DNA from: Streptomyces sp. CB01201
GTDB lineage: Bacteria > Actinomycetota > Actinomycetes > Streptomycetales > Streptomycetaceae
Assembly: GCF_002803085.1 (NCBI RefSeq)
Contig: NZ_NNBJ01000003.1
Location: forward strand, 337,798 to 401,797
Direction: 5' to 3'
Length of the DNA stretch: 64,000 nt
The position numbers were made by a program, and so were the translations under genes. Every line of letters begins with the position of its first letter. The stretch's first letter is position 1. Positions 25,124 through 35,177 of the stretch are shown here, in pieces. The notes beneath the pieces were generated by a model. It saw nothing but the letters and a program-made list of their open reading frames with translations, was not told where the DNA came from and did not search any database.

Positions 25124-26209
25124 TCAGCGTCCTGCGATGGCCTCGTACACCATCTGTACGAGGAGTTGGTCGGCATCGCGCCGGCCGAACTCGGCGGCGG
25201 AGCGCGACATCTCGTACAGCCGGTGCGGGTCGGCCAGTACCGGGAGGACGTTGCCCTGCACCCATTCCGGGGTGAGTTCGGCGTCGTCGACGAGGAGGCC
25301 GCCGCCGGCCTTGACCACCGGCTGGGCGTTCAGCCGCTGTTCGCCGTTGCCGATCGGCAGCGGTACGTAGGCGGCGGGCAGCCCGACGGCGGAGAGTTCG
25401 GCGACGGTCATGGCGCCCGCGCGGCAGAGCATCATGTCGGCCGCGGCGTACGCCAGATCCATCCGGTCCACGTACGGTACCGGGACGTACGGCGGCATCC
25501 CGGGCATGTTGTCGACACGCGGCAATTCGTTCTTCGGACCGACCGCGTGCAGGATCTGGATGCCGGAGCGCTGGAGCACCGGGGCGACCTGCTGGATCAC
25601 CTCGTTGAGGCGGCGGGCGCCCTGCGAGCCGCCGGAGACGAGCAGCGTCGGCAGGCCCGGGTCGAGCCCGAACGCGGCGCGTGCCTCGGGGCGGACCCGG
25701 GCCCGGTCGAGGGTCGCGATCGAGTAGCGCAGCGGGATGCCGATGTAGCGGGAGTTGCGCAGCTTGCTGTCCGGGGTGGCGACGGCCACGCCGGCCGCGT
25801 ACCGCGAACCGATCTTGTTGGCCAGGCCCGGCCGGGCGTTGGCCTCGTGGACCACGATCGGCACCCCGAGCCGCTTGGCGGCCAGGTAGCCGGGCAGCGC
25901 CACATAGCCGCCGAAGCCGACGACGCAGTCGGCCTTGGTGCGCTCCAGGATCTGCTCGGCGGCCTTGATGGTGCCGCGCAGCCGCCCGGGGACGGTGATC
26001 AGTTCGGGGGTGGGCCTGCGGGGCAGCGGGACGGCCGGGATGAGCGCGAGCTCATAGCCGCGCTCGGGCACGAGCCGGGTCTCCAGACCCTTCTCCGTGC
26101 CCAGTGCCGTGATCCCCACGGTGGGGTCCTGCCTGCGCAGGGCGTCCGCGAGGGCGAGCGCGGGCTCGATGTGGCCGGCGGTCCCCCCACCGGCGAGTAC
26201 GACATGCAC
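25124..26209 (-). CDS. murG: MurG, lipid I to lipid II GlcNAc transferase
   Basis: A 361-residue GT28 glycosyltransferase. The N-terminal [18 protein letters not shown] loop binds lipid I, and [11 protein letters not shown] with the C-terminal Rossmann domain binds UDP-GlcNAc. It acts on the inner membrane face in the last cytoplasmic step of peptidoglycan precursor synthesis. The GTG start follows the ftsW stop by 6 nt, so lipid II synthesis and its use by FtsW are co-expressed. Confidence 0.97.
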   Translation of the reverse strand: MHVVLAGGGTAGHIEPALALADALRRQDPTVGITALGTEKGLETRLVPERGYELALIPAVPLPRRPTPELITVPGRLRGTIKAAEQILERTKADCVVGFGGYVALPGYLAAKRLGVPIVVHEANARPGLANKIGSRYAAGVAVATPDSKLRNSRYIGIPLRYSIATLDRARVRPEARAAFGLDPGLPTLLVSGGSQGARRLNEVIQQVAPVLQRSGIQILHAVGPKNELPRVDNMPGMPPYVPVPYVDRMDLAYAAADMMLCRAGAMTVAELSAVGLPAAYVPLPIGNGEQRLNAQPVVKAGGGLLVDDAELTPEWVQGNVLPVLADPHRLYEMSRSAAEFGRRDADQLLVQMVYEAIAGR

Positions 26210-26215
26210 CGAAAT

Positions 26216-27598
26216 TCACCGCTCTCCGGACGGACGCTTCTTGACGCGCCGTCTCATCGACTTCCAACTCACCCGAGGCTGCCGCATGGCAAGGGCCGCC
26301 CGCGCAGCGGGGTCGTCCCGCGCGAACGCGATCAGGAGCCCCACGGCGAACATGGTCGGCAGCAGCGCGGACCCTCCGTAGGAGAACAGCGGGAGCGGGA
26401 CACCGGCGATCGGCAGCAGGCCGAGCACCGCACCGATGTTGATCACGGCCTGCGCCACGATCCAGGTGGTCACACCTCCCGCGGCGTACCTCACGAAGGG
26501 GTCCTCCGTGCGTCCGGCCACGCGGATACCCGCATAGCCTAGAGCCGCGAAGAGGGCGACGACCGACAGCGTCCCCGCCAGACCCAGTTCCTCGCCGGTC
26601 ACGGCGAAGATGAAGTCCGTGTGGGGCTCGGGGAGTTGACCCCATTTCTCCACACTCGCACCCAGGCCGGATCCGAACCAGCCGCCCGAGGCCAGCGCGT
26701 AGATTCCGTGCACGGCCTGCCAGCACTGGTCCTGCGGGCCGGGGTCGGTGGCGCCGATGCAGTTGAGCCGGCCCATCCGGTGCGGGCTGATCTTGATGAA
26801 GAGCGCGGCGAGCGTGCCCGCGACGGCGAGCACCCCCGCGAACAGCCGGGTCGGGGCGCCGGCCAGCCAGAGCAGGCCGAACAGGATGGCGGTCAGGATG
26901 ATCGTCGTGCCCATGTCGCCGCCGAGCATGATGAGCCCGAGCAGCACGAAGGCGACCGGCACGAGCGGCACCAGCATGTGCTTCCACTCGCTCAGGAGCC
27001 GCTTGTCCTGCTTGCGCGCGAGCAGGTCGGCGCCCCACAGGAGCAGCGCCAGCTTGGCGAACTCGCTGGGCTGGAGCTGGAAGGGGCCGCCGAGGTAGAT
27101 CCAGTTCTGGTTGCCGTTGACGGATTTCCCTATCCCGGGGACCTGCACCAGGATCAGCAGGAAGACCGTGCCGGCCAGTATCGGGTAGGCGAGCGCCCGG
27201 TGGAGCTTGGCCGGCATCCGGGCGGCGGCGATCATCAGGCCGCCGCCGATGAGGGCCGCGAGGAACTGCTTGCGGAAGAAGTACGAGCCCGGCAGCGACA
27301 GTTCGAGCGCCTTGATCATCGAGGCGGAGTAGACCATCACGAGGCCGAGCACGGTGATGAGCAGGGCACTGCCGAGGATCAGGTAGTACGCCGTCAGCGG
27401 CCTGTCCCAGGCCCTCCTGGCCTGCTCCAGCAGGCGTCTGGGGCCGCCCGGGCCGGGCCGCCGGGGCGATCCGGTGCCGCCACCGCGGACGGCCGGGCCG
27501 CGCACGGGTCCCGCGGTGCGGCTGCGCAGGAGGAGACCGGCGAGTGCGGGCACCCCGCGCGGGCCGTCCCCGGAGCCGCCAAGAACATCGGCCGCCAT
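26216..27598 (-). CDS. ftsW: FtsW, SEDS septal peptidoglycan polymerase
   Basis: A 460-residue membrane protein with about 10 helices. The Gly/Pro/Arg-rich N-terminus (about 1-60) is a non-membrane extension; helices begin at AYYLILGSALLITVLGLVMV. SEDS marks include GNQNWIYLGGPFQLQPSEFA, HTDFIFAVTGEELG and the late PLPLFSYGGS loop. It polymerises lipid II with the transpeptidase FtsI. The ATG with AGGGGA upstream is preferred over the long open frame before it, which overlaps murD. Confidence 0.95.
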   Translation of the reverse strand: MAADVLGGSGDGPRGVPALAGLLLRSRTAGPVRGPAVRGGGTGSPRRPGPGGPRRLLEQARRAWDRPLTAYYLILGSALLITVLGLVMVYSASMIKALELSLPGSYFFRKQFLAALIGGGLMIAAARMPAKLHRALAYPILAGTVFLLILVQVPGIGKSVNGNQNWIYLGGPFQLQPSEFAKLALLLWGADLLARKQDKRLLSEWKHMLVPLVPVAFVLLGLIMLGGDMGTTIILTAILFGLLWLAGAPTRLFAGVLAVAGTLAALFIKISPHRMGRLNCIGATDPGPQDQCWQAVHGIYALASGGWFGSGLGASVEKWGQLPEPHTDFIFAVTGEELGLAGTLSVVALFAALGYAGIRVAGRTEDPFVRYAAGGVTTWIVAQAVINIGAVLGLLPIAGVPLPLFSYGGSALLPTMFAVGLLIAFARDDPAARAALAMRQPRVSWKSMRRRVKKRPSGER

Positions 27599-27657
27599 GT
27601 GTGCTGTCCCCTCCAGTCGTGCCCGGCGCCGGCCGGTCCGTGGAACGGGTGGTCCGG

Positions 27658-29097
27658 CTAGGCGCGCCCTGCGGCGAGTTCGCGGACCGCTTCCGCGAAG
27701 GCCTCGCCGCGCTTGTTGTAGTTCGCGAACATGTCCATCGAGGCGCAGGCCGGGGCCAACAGGACGGTGTCCCCCGGCCGGGCGAGCCCCGCCGCCTCGC
27801 GGACCGCCGCCGACATCGCCCCAGTGTCGGTCCGGTCGACGTCCACCACCGGGACCTCGGGGGCGTGTCGCGCCAGGGCTTCGGCGATGAGGTGGCGCTC
27901 GGCGCCGATCAGGACGACCCCGCGCAGCCGCTTGGCCGAGCGCTGGACCAGCTCGTCGAAGGAGGCGCCCTTGGCCAGTCCCCCGGCGATCCAGACGATC
28001 GGGTCGTACGCCGCCAAGGAGGCCTCGGTGGCATGGGTGTTGGTGGCCTTGGAGTCGTCCACGTAGGCGACCTCGGCGACGTCCGCCACGTGCTCGATGC
28101 GGTGCGCGTCGGGCCGGAAGGCGCGCAGTCCGTCGCGTACCGCCTTGGGCTCGACGCCGAAGGCGCGGGCGAGGGCGGCGGCGGCGAGGGCGTTGGCGAT
28201 GTTGTGCGGGGCCGGCGGGTCGACGTCGGCGACCTCGGCGAGCTCCTGGGCGTTCTTCTGCCGGTTCTGCACGAAGGCCCGGTCGACGAGGATGCCGTCG
28301 ACCACGCCGAGCTGGGAGGGGCCCGGGGTGGCGAGGGTGAAGCCGATCGCCCGGCAGCCCTCCTCCACGTCGGCCTCGCGCACCAGGTCCTCGGTGGCCT
28401 TGTCCTGCGCGTTGTAGACGCAGGCGATGTGGTTGCCCTCGTAGACGCGGCCCTTGTCGGCGGCGTACGCCTCCATGGTGCCGTGCCAGTCGAGGTGGTC
28501 CGGCGCCAGGTTGAGCACGGCCGCCGAGTGGGCGCGCAGCGAGGGCGCCCAGTGCAGCTGGTAGCTGGAGAGCTCGACGGCCAGGACGTCGTACTCCGTC
28601 TCGCCGAGGACGACGTCGAGCAGCGAGACGCCGATGTTGCCGACGGCGGCGGTGCGCAGGCCCGCCGCCTCCAGGATCGAGGCGAGCATCCGGGTGGTGG
28701 TGGTCTTGCCGTTGGTGCCGGTGATCGCGAGCCAGGGGGCCGGCTTGCGGCCGTCCAGCTCGCGCAGCCGCCAGGCCAGCTCGACGTCTCCCCACACCGG
28801 TACGCCCGCCTCGGCGGCGGCCGCGAACAGCGGCTTGTCGGGCCGCCAGCCGGGCGTGGTGACGATGAGTTCGGTGCCCTCCGGCAGGGTGGCGCCGTCG
28901 CCGAGGCGCACGGTGATGCCCTGCGCCTCCAGCTCCGCGGCCTGGGCGCGCGAGCGCTCGTCGGCGCCCTCGCTGACGGCCGTGACGACGGCGCCGAGTC
29001 CGTTCAGGACCCGGGCCACCGGCATGCCGGAGACGCCGAGACCGGCCACCGTCACGCGCTTGCCCTGCCAGGTGGTGCTCACTTGTCGGCTGCCCAT
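27658..29097 (-). CDS. murD: MurD, UDP-MurNAc-L-Ala:D-Glu ligase
   Basis: A 479-residue Mur ligase adding D-Glu to UDP-MurNAc-L-Ala. Domain 1 begins VTVAGLGVSGMPVARVL, the ATP loop ITGTNGKTTTTRM is near residue 125, and the C-terminal domain follows HRIEHV. The ATG start lies inside the mraY 3' end. A GTG five codons later (in a GTGA overlap with the mraY stop) is equally possible; neither has a clear ribosome site. Confidence 0.94.
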   Translation of the reverse strand: MGSRQVSTTWQGKRVTVAGLGVSGMPVARVLNGLGAVVTAVSEGADERSRAQAAELEAQGITVRLGDGATLPEGTELIVTTPGWRPDKPLFAAAAEAGVPVWGDVELAWRLRELDGRKPAPWLAITGTNGKTTTTRMLASILEAAGLRTAAVGNIGVSLLDVVLGETEYDVLAVELSSYQLHWAPSLRAHSAAVLNLAPDHLDWHGTMEAYAADKGRVYEGNHIACVYNAQDKATEDLVREADVEEGCRAIGFTLATPGPSQLGVVDGILVDRAFVQNRQKNAQELAEVADVDPPAPHNIANALAAAALARAFGVEPKAVRDGLRAFRPDAHRIEHVADVAEVAYVDDSKATNTHATEASLAAYDPIVWIAGGLAKGASFDELVQRSAKRLRGVVLIGAERHLIAEALARHAPEVPVVDVDRTDTGAMSAAVREAAGLARPGDTVLLAPACASMDMFANYNKRGEAFAEAVRELAAGRA

Positions 29098-30149
29098 CCC
29101 GCGTAGAAGAGTCCGAGTCCCACGATCACGCACATGCCCTGGATGATCCAGAACCGGACCACCACAAGGACTTCGGACCACCCCTTGAGTTCGAAGTGGT
29201 GCTGGAGTGGCGCCATCCGGAAGACCCGCTTGCCGGTCATCTTGAACGAGCCGACCTGGATGACCACGGACATCGTGATCAGCACGAACAGGCCGCCGAG
29301 CAGGGCGATCAGGAACTCCGTGCGGGAGCAGATCGCCAGGCCGGCCAGCGCGCCGCCGAGGGCGAGCGAGCCGGTGTCGCCCATGAAGATCTTGGCGGGC
29401 GACGTGTTCCACCACAGGAAGCCGAAGCAGGAGCCCATCAGGGCCGAGGCGACGACCGCGAGGTCGAGCGGATCGCGCACCTCGAAGCAGGCGTTGGGGT
29501 TGGTCAGGGTCTGCGCGTTGGCGCAGGACTCCTGGAACTGCCACAGGCCGATGAAGGTGTACGCGCCGAAGACCATCACCGAGGCGCCGGTGGCCAGGCC
29601 GTCCAGACCGTCCGTCAGGTTCACGCCGTTCGACATGGCGAGGATCATGAACAGCGCCCAGACCACGAAGATGACCGGCCCGACGGACCAGCCGAAGTCG
29701 TTGATGAACGACAGCTTGGTGGAGGCGGGGGTGTTGCCCCGGGCGTCGGCGAACTGGAGGGCGAGCACCGCGAAGGCGATGCCGACGATCAGCTGACCGG
29801 CCATCTTCGCCTTGGCGCGCAGGCCCAGCGAACGCTGCTTGACGATCTTGATGTAGTCGTCGAGGAAGCCGACCATGCCCATGCCGGCCGTCAGGAAGAG
29901 CACCAGCAGGCCCGAGAACGTCGGGTCCTCGCTGGTGATCACCTTGGTCAGCGCGTACGCGATCAGCGTGGCCAGGATGAAGGCGATGCCACCCATGGTG
30001 GGTGTGCCCTTCTTCCCGGCGTGGCCGCGCGGGCCGTCGTCACGGATGAACTGGCCGTAGCCCTTGCGGGCGAGCAGCTTGATGAGCAGCGGGGTACCGA
30101 CCAGGGTCAGGAAGAGACCGATGGCTCCCGCGAAGAGGATCTGCCTCAT
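29079..30149 (-). CDS. mraY: MraY, phospho-MurNAc-pentapeptide translocase
   Basis: A 356-residue integral membrane enzyme with about 10 helices that makes lipid I from UDP-MurNAc-pentapeptide and undecaprenyl phosphate. The family motifs FLDDYIKIVKQRSLGLRAK, NLTDGLDGLATG and KIFMGDTGSLALGG hold the catalytic Asp residues. It overlaps murF by ATGA and is followed by overlapping murD. Confidence 0.97.
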   Translation of the reverse strand: MRQILFAGAIGLFLTLVGTPLLIKLLARKGYGQFIRDDGPRGHAGKKGTPTMGGIAFILATLIAYALTKVITSEDPTFSGLLVLFLTAGMGMVGFLDDYIKIVKQRSLGLRAKAKMAGQLIVGIAFAVLALQFADARGNTPASTKLSFINDFGWSVGPVIFVVWALFMILAMSNGVNLTDGLDGLATGASVMVFGAYTFIGLWQFQESCANAQTLTNPNACFEVRDPLDLAVVASALMGSCFGFLWWNTSPAKIFMGDTGSLALGGALAGLAICSRTEFLIALLGGLFVLITMSVVIQVGSFKMTGKRVFRMAPLQHHFELKGWSEVLVVVRFWIIQGMCVIVGLGLFYAGWAADK

Positions 30150-31567
30150 CGGGCGGCGACCTCACCCTCGGCAGCGCCTTCGAGCAGCGCCAGTGCCACC
30201 CGCTCCAGGCCGATCGACCTGGACGCCTTCACCAGCACGACGTCTCCCGGCCGCAGTTCACTGCGTAGCAGGTCGACGGCCGCCTGTGCGTCGGACACGT
30301 GCACCGACTCCTCACCCCACGAACCCTCGTTATATGCGCCCAGTTGCAGCCAGGACGCCTCCCGGCCCCCGACTGCCACGAGCTTGCTGACGTTGAGCCG
30401 GACGGCGAGCCGTCCGACCGCGTCGTGCTCGGCCAGCGCGTCGTCGCCGAGCTCGGCCATCGGACCGAGCACCGCCCACGTACGTCCCCCCCGTGCCCGT
30501 GAGGCCTGGCCCATTGCCACGAGGGCGCGGAGAGCGGCTCGCATGGATTCGGGGTTCGCGTTGTAGGCGTCGTTGACGACGGTCACACCGTCCGGACGCT
30601 CGGTGACCTCCATACGCCAGCGGGAGAGGGAGCCCGCCTCGGAGAGCGCGCGGGCGATCTCGTCTGCGGACATGCCCAGCTCATGGGCGACGGCGGCCGC
30701 GGCGAGCGCGTTCGACACGTGGTGCTCACCGTACAGGCGCAAGGTCACATCACCGCACCCGGAGGGTGTGTGAAGGCTGAAGGAGGGCTGTCCGGCGGCT
30801 GTGAGCCGGACGTTCTCGGCCCGTACGTCCGCGTCCGCGGCTTCTCCGAAGAGCAGCACGGGCGCCTTGGTGCGGGACGCCATGGCCCGTACCAGCGGGT
30901 CGTCCGCGTTCAGCACCGCGCAGCCCGACTCCGGCAGCGACTCCACCAACTCGCCCTTCGCCAGGGCGATTTGCTCCTTGCCGCCGAACTCGCCGATGTG
31001 CGCGGACCCGACGTTCAGGACGAGGCCGATCGTGGGCGGGGTCAGTCCGGTGAGGTACCGGATGTGGCCGACGCCGCGCGCGCCCATCTCCAGGACCAGG
31101 TGTCTGGTCTCCGCGGTCGCGGTGAGCGCGGTCAGCGGCAGGCCGATCTCGTTGTTGAGGGAGCCCGGCGTGAACACCGTCGGCGCGTGGCGCTGGAGCA
31201 CCTGCGCGATCAGGTCCTTGGTGGACGTCTTGCCGGACGAGCCGGTCAGGGCGACGACTTCGGTGCCGAGCCGGTCCACGACGTCACGGGCGAGCGCCCC
31301 GAGGGCGGCCTGCACGTCGTCCACGACGATCGCGGGCACGCCGACCGGGCGGGCCGCCAGGACCGCCACCGCGCCCGCCTCGAAGGCGCGTTGCGCGTAG
31401 TCGTGGCCGTCGACGTTCTCGCCGGCGAAGGCCACGAACAGCGAACCGGCCGCCACCTGGCGGGAGTCGATGACGACGGGGCCGCTGACCTGGACGGACG
31501 GATCCGGTATGTCGTGCGGCTGCCCGCCGACGATTTCGGCGATCTCGGCGAGGGAGAGGGCGATCAC
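30146..31567 (-). CDS. murF: MurF, UDP-MurNAc-tripeptide:D-Ala-D-Ala ligase
   Basis: A 473-residue Mur ligase that adds D-Ala-D-Ala to complete the pentapeptide. The ATP loop LTGSSGKTSTKDL is near residue 110, and NDAYNANPESM with the C-terminal domain is typical of MurF. The start is taken as the GTG 4 nt after the murE stop, where AGGGATGA serves as a ribosome site; the frame stays open further upstream inside murE. It overlaps mraY by 4 nt. Confidence 0.95.
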   Translation of the reverse strand: MIALSLAEIAEIVGGQPHDIPDPSVQVSGPVVIDSRQVAAGSLFVAFAGENVDGHDYAQRAFEAGAVAVLAARPVGVPAIVVDDVQAALGALARDVVDRLGTEVVALTGSSGKTSTKDLIAQVLQRHAPTVFTPGSLNNEIGLPLTALTATAETRHLVLEMGARGVGHIRYLTGLTPPTIGLVLNVGSAHIGEFGGKEQIALAKGELVESLPESGCAVLNADDPLVRAMASRTKAPVLLFGEAADADVRAENVRLTAAGQPSFSLHTPSGCGDVTLRLYGEHHVSNALAAAAVAHELGMSADEIARALSEAGSLSRWRMEVTERPDGVTVVNDAYNANPESMRAALRALVAMGQASRARGGRTWAVLGPMAELGDDALAEHDAVGRLAVRLNVSKLVAVGGREASWLQLGAYNEGSWGEESVHVSDAQAAVDLLRSELRPGDVVLVKASRSIGLERVALALLEGAAEGEVAAR

Positions 31568-31571
31568 TACT

Positions 31572-33239
31572 TCATCCCTGACTTTTCTGGATGGCGGCGC
31601 GGAGGACCAGGCGGTCGTCGAAGGGACGGACCACTCCGTGGATGTCCTGGCCCTGTTCATGACCCTTGCCCGCGACGAGCACGGTGTCGCCGGGCTCCGC
31701 GAGGGCGACGGCCGACGCGATGGCGGCGGCACGGTCCTCGAAGACCTGGACCTGACCGCGCTCGTGGGCCGGCACCTCGGCGGCGCCCGCCAGCATCGCG
31801 GCGAGGATCCCGAGCGGGTCCTCGGAACGGGGGTTGTCGGAGGTCAGTACGGCGGTGTCGGCGAGCCGGGCCGCCGCGGCGCCCATCGGGCCCCGCTTGG
31901 TCTTGTCGCGGTCGCCGCCGCAGCCGAGCACGATGTGCAGCTTGCCCTCGGTGACCTTGCGCAGCGAGCGCAGGACCGATTCGACGGCGTCCGTCTTGTG
32001 GGCGTAGTCGACGACGGCCAGATAGGGCTGGCCGGCGTCCACCCGCTCCAGGCGGCCGGGCACGCCGGGCACGGCGGCCACTCCGTCGGCCGCGGTCTGC
32101 GGGTCGATCCCCGCGACGGCGAGCGTGACGATGGCGGCGAGGGTGTTCGCCACGTTGAACGGGCCGGGCAGCGGGGCGGTGGCGGAGATCCGCTCGCCGC
32201 CCGGGGCGACCACGGTGAAGGTGCTGCTGTCCTGGCGCACCTGGACGTCCTCGGCCCGCCAGTCGGCCTCGGGGTGGCCCTCGGCCGAGAAGGTGGTGAT
32301 CTCGATGCCGGCCTCCTTCACGAGGCGGCGGCCGTACTCGTCGTCGAAGTTCACCACGCCGCGCTTGGCGCGCCGCGGGGTGAACAGCTGCGCCTTGGCC
32401 TGGAAGTAGTCCTCCATGCCGGAGTGGAACTCCATGTGCTCCGGGCTGAGGTTGTTGAAGACGGCGACGTCGAAGACGCAGCCGTCGACCCGGCCGAGCA
32501 CCAGGGCGTGGCTGGAGACCTCCATGGCGACCGAGTCGACCCCGCGCTCGCGCATGACCGCGAACAGGGCCTGGAGGTCGGTGGCTTCGGGGGTGGTGCG
32601 CTCGGACTTGATGCGCTCGTCGCCGATGCGCATCTCGACCGTACCGATCAGGCCGGTCGCGTGTCCGGCGCCGCGCAGGCCGCCCTCGACGAGGTAGGCG
32701 GTCGTGGTCTTGCCGGAGGTCCCGGTGATGCCGAGCTGGAGCAGATCGCGGCCGGGGTGGCCGTAGATCTCGGCGGCGAGCTCGCCCATCCGGCCCCGCG
32801 GGTCCCCGGCGACCAGGACCGGCAGGCCGGTCGCGGCGGCCCGCTCGCGGCCCGCCGGGTCGGTGAGGACGGCGACCGCGCCGAGGCTGGCGGCCTGGGC
32901 GGCGAAGTCGGCGCCGTGCGTGTTGGCGCCCGGCAGCGCGGCGTACAGGTCTCCGGGGCGCACCGCCCGGGAGTCGTGCGTGATGCCGGTGACCTCTCCC
33001 GGTCCTGGGCTGTTCGTCCCCAGTCGCGCGGCCAGTTCGCCGAGCGGGGTCGGACGGGCCTGTTCCGGTCGGGGCGCCCCCGGCTGTTTCGCGGGGGCGT
33101 CCTGCTGGGCGGTTCGGTACTGATCAGCGTGTGGCACGGCGGTGAGCGTACCGGGCGCACCGGCCGGGTCGCCAAAAGAGGGGGGCACGTCGTCCTGGGT
33201 CCCGTCCTGGTTCCCAGGACCCTGGGTGATGGTTGTCAC
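31572..33239 (-). CDS. murE: MurE, UDP-MurNAc-L-Ala-D-Glu:diaminopimelate ligase
   Basis: A 555-residue Mur ligase adding diaminopimelate. The ATP loop is TGTSGKTTTAYL (about 170), and SDNPRSEDP (about 470) carries the DNPR motif that selects diaminopimelate over lysine, fitting the LL-DAP wall of Streptomyces. The first ~60 residues are a Pro/Gln/Gly-rich extension that other MurE proteins lack. The GTG start is chosen because it follows the ftsI stop by 14 nt with GGAAG ahead; an internal GTG at about residue 40 would remove most of the extension. Confidence 0.93.
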   Translation of the reverse strand: MTTITQGPGNQDGTQDDVPPSFGDPAGAPGTLTAVPHADQYRTAQQDAPAKQPGAPRPEQARPTPLGELAARLGTNSPGPGEVTGITHDSRAVRPGDLYAALPGANTHGADFAAQAASLGAVAVLTDPAGRERAAATGLPVLVAGDPRGRMGELAAEIYGHPGRDLLQLGITGTSGKTTTAYLVEGGLRGAGHATGLIGTVEMRIGDERIKSERTTPEATDLQALFAVMRERGVDSVAMEVSSHALVLGRVDGCVFDVAVFNNLSPEHMEFHSGMEDYFQAKAQLFTPRRAKRGVVNFDDEYGRRLVKEAGIEITTFSAEGHPEADWRAEDVQVRQDSSTFTVVAPGGERISATAPLPGPFNVANTLAAIVTLAVAGIDPQTAADGVAAVPGVPGRLERVDAGQPYLAVVDYAHKTDAVESVLRSLRKVTEGKLHIVLGCGGDRDKTKRGPMGAAAARLADTAVLTSDNPRSEDPLGILAAMLAGAAEVPAHERGQVQVFEDRAAAIASAVALAEPGDTVLVAGKGHEQGQDIHGVVRPFDDRLVLRAAIQKSQG

Positions 33240-33253
33240 TGAGGCTTCCGGAT

Positions 33254-35173
33254 TCAGTCGTTGCCGCCGAAGGTGACGGGCAGGTTGGGCGGCTGGGCTC
33301 CGCTCGGCGGGATCTGGAGGGTCTTGAGGGCGAACTCCATGACCTGCTTGTAGATGGGTCCGCAGATCTGGCCGCCGAAATAGCTGCCCTTGGTCGGGTT
33401 CTGGATGGCGCAGTAGACGGTGATCTTGGGGTTGTCGGCGGGGGCGAACCCGGCGAAGGAGGCGGTGTAGCCCTTGTAGGTGCCGGTCTTGGGGTCGACC
33501 CGGTTGGCGGTGCCGGTCTTGCCCGCGACGCGGTAGCCGGGAATGGCGGCCTTGGTTCCGGTGCCCTCGGCGTCGCCGACGACCGATTCGAGCATCTGGG
33601 CCAGCGTCTTGGCGGTCTTCTCGCTGACCACCCGGGTCTGCTGGGGCGCGGGCGCCGGGGTGAAGCGCCCGTCCGGGCCCTTGGTGCCGCGCACCAGGGT
33701 CGGCTGGACGCGGACGCCGCCGTTGGCGATCGTCGAGTACACCGAGGCGGCCTGCATGGCGTTGAGCGAGAGGCCCTGGCCGAACCGGACGGTGTACTGC
33801 TGCGAGGTGGACCACTTGTTCGCGGGGGCGAGGATGCCCGGCGTCTCACCGGGGAAGCCGAGCCCGCTGGGCTTGCCGATGCCGAACTTGCGCAGGTAGG
33901 AGTACAGGACGTTGTCGGCCTGGGCGTCGGTCTTGCCGAGCTGCTCGACGGCGAGGATGGTGCCGATGTTGCTGGACTTGGCGAGCACGCCGTTGAGCGT
34001 CAGGTTCCAGGTCGCGTGGTCGACGTCGTCCTTGAAGAGCCGGTCGCCGCGCTGGAGCCGGTTGGGCACCACCACATGGGTGTCGGGCGTGGCGACGCCC
34101 TCCTCCAACACCGCGGCCATGGACATGACCTTGGCGGTGGAACCGGGCTCGAAGGCGTCCTGGAGCGCCGCGTTGCCCATGGCGGCCGAGTTGGCCTGGG
34201 CGATGTTGTTGGGGTCGAAGCCGGGCGCGTTGGCCATGGCCAGGACCTCGCCGGTGTCGGACCGCTGCACTATGACGTACCCGCGGTCGGCGTGGGACTC
34301 GGCGACCTGGTCCGAGATCGCCTTCTGGGCCATCCACTGGATGTCCCGGTCGATGGTCAGCTCGACGTCGGAGCCGGGCACGGCCGGGGTCTCGTGGGTG
34401 CCGGCCGTGGGGACCCGGCGGCCGCCGGACTGGGCGTAGGAGATCTTGCCGTCGGTGCCGGCCAACTCCTTGTTCAGGGAGGACTCCAGGCCGCCGCCGC
34501 CCTTGCCCTCGGCGTTGACGTAGCCCAGTATCCCGGCGGCGAGGTCGCCGTTGGGGTACACCCGCTTGGTGCTGGACTCGTTGAGGACGCCGGCCAGCAC
34601 ATTGGCGCCGGGGCCGCCCTTGGCCTTGTCGGCGGACGCCTTCTCGCCGAGGACCTTCTTGAGGTCCTTGATCTGGTTCCAGACCTGCGGGGTCTGCCGG
34701 CGGGCGAGCACCACATAGCGGGTCTTGGGCGTCTTGAGCTTCTTGGTGAGCTCCGCCTGGTCCTTGCCGATGAGCGGCGCGAGCAGCGCGGCCGCCTGCT
34801 CCGCGGCATCGGGGATCTTGGTGGACTCGGGGGTGAACAGCGTCGGGTCGGCGGTGATGTCGTACGCGTCGACGCTGGTGGCGAGCGCGATGCCGGCCCG
34901 GTCGGTGATCCGGCCGCGCTCGGCGGGCAGCGCGTAGCTGGCGTACCGGTTCTTGTCGGCCTTGGCGGCGTACGCGCTGGCGTCGACCGCCTGCACCTGG
35001 AGCAGCCGTACGACGAAGGCCAGCATGACCAGCGTGAGTCCGAGGCTGACCAGGCGCAGCCGGGGCCGGTGGCTGCCGAGCTTGAGCTTCTTGGCGGCCG
35101 CGGGGCGGCGGGCCGGTGGCCGGGAGCGCGCGGGCGGGGGCACCCGGCGGCGCGGGGGTTCCTTGGGGCTCAC
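33254..35173 (-). CDS. ftsI: FtsI (PBP3-type) septal transpeptidase
   Basis: A 639-residue class B penicillin-binding protein. It has a basic Pro/Arg-rich cytoplasmic tail, one membrane helix (about 40-62: LVSLGLTLVMLAFVVRLL), a pedestal domain, and the transpeptidase with STAK (Ser nucleophile, about 341), SSN (about 396) and KTGT (about 553). It cross-links septal peptidoglycan with FtsW. The GTG is chosen: the ribosome site AGGTGA is formed by the ftsL stop just upstream. Confidence 0.96.
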   Translation of the reverse strand: MSPKEPPRRRVPPPARSRPPARRPAAAKKLKLGSHRPRLRLVSLGLTLVMLAFVVRLLQVQAVDASAYAAKADKNRYASYALPAERGRITDRAGIALATSVDAYDITADPTLFTPESTKIPDAAEQAAALLAPLIGKDQAELTKKLKTPKTRYVVLARRQTPQVWNQIKDLKKVLGEKASADKAKGGPGANVLAGVLNESSTKRVYPNGDLAAGILGYVNAEGKGGGGLESSLNKELAGTDGKISYAQSGGRRVPTAGTHETPAVPGSDVELTIDRDIQWMAQKAISDQVAESHADRGYVIVQRSDTGEVLAMANAPGFDPNNIAQANSAAMGNAALQDAFEPGSTAKVMSMAAVLEEGVATPDTHVVVPNRLQRGDRLFKDDVDHATWNLTLNGVLAKSSNIGTILAVEQLGKTDAQADNVLYSYLRKFGIGKPSGLGFPGETPGILAPANKWSTSQQYTVRFGQGLSLNAMQAASVYSTIANGGVRVQPTLVRGTKGPDGRFTPAPAPQQTRVVSEKTAKTLAQMLESVVGDAEGTGTKAAIPGYRVAGKTGTANRVDPKTGTYKGYTASFAGFAPADNPKITVYCAIQNPTKGSYFGGQICGPIYKQVMEFALKTLQIPPSGAQPPNLPVTFGGND

Positions 35174-35177
35174 TGCG

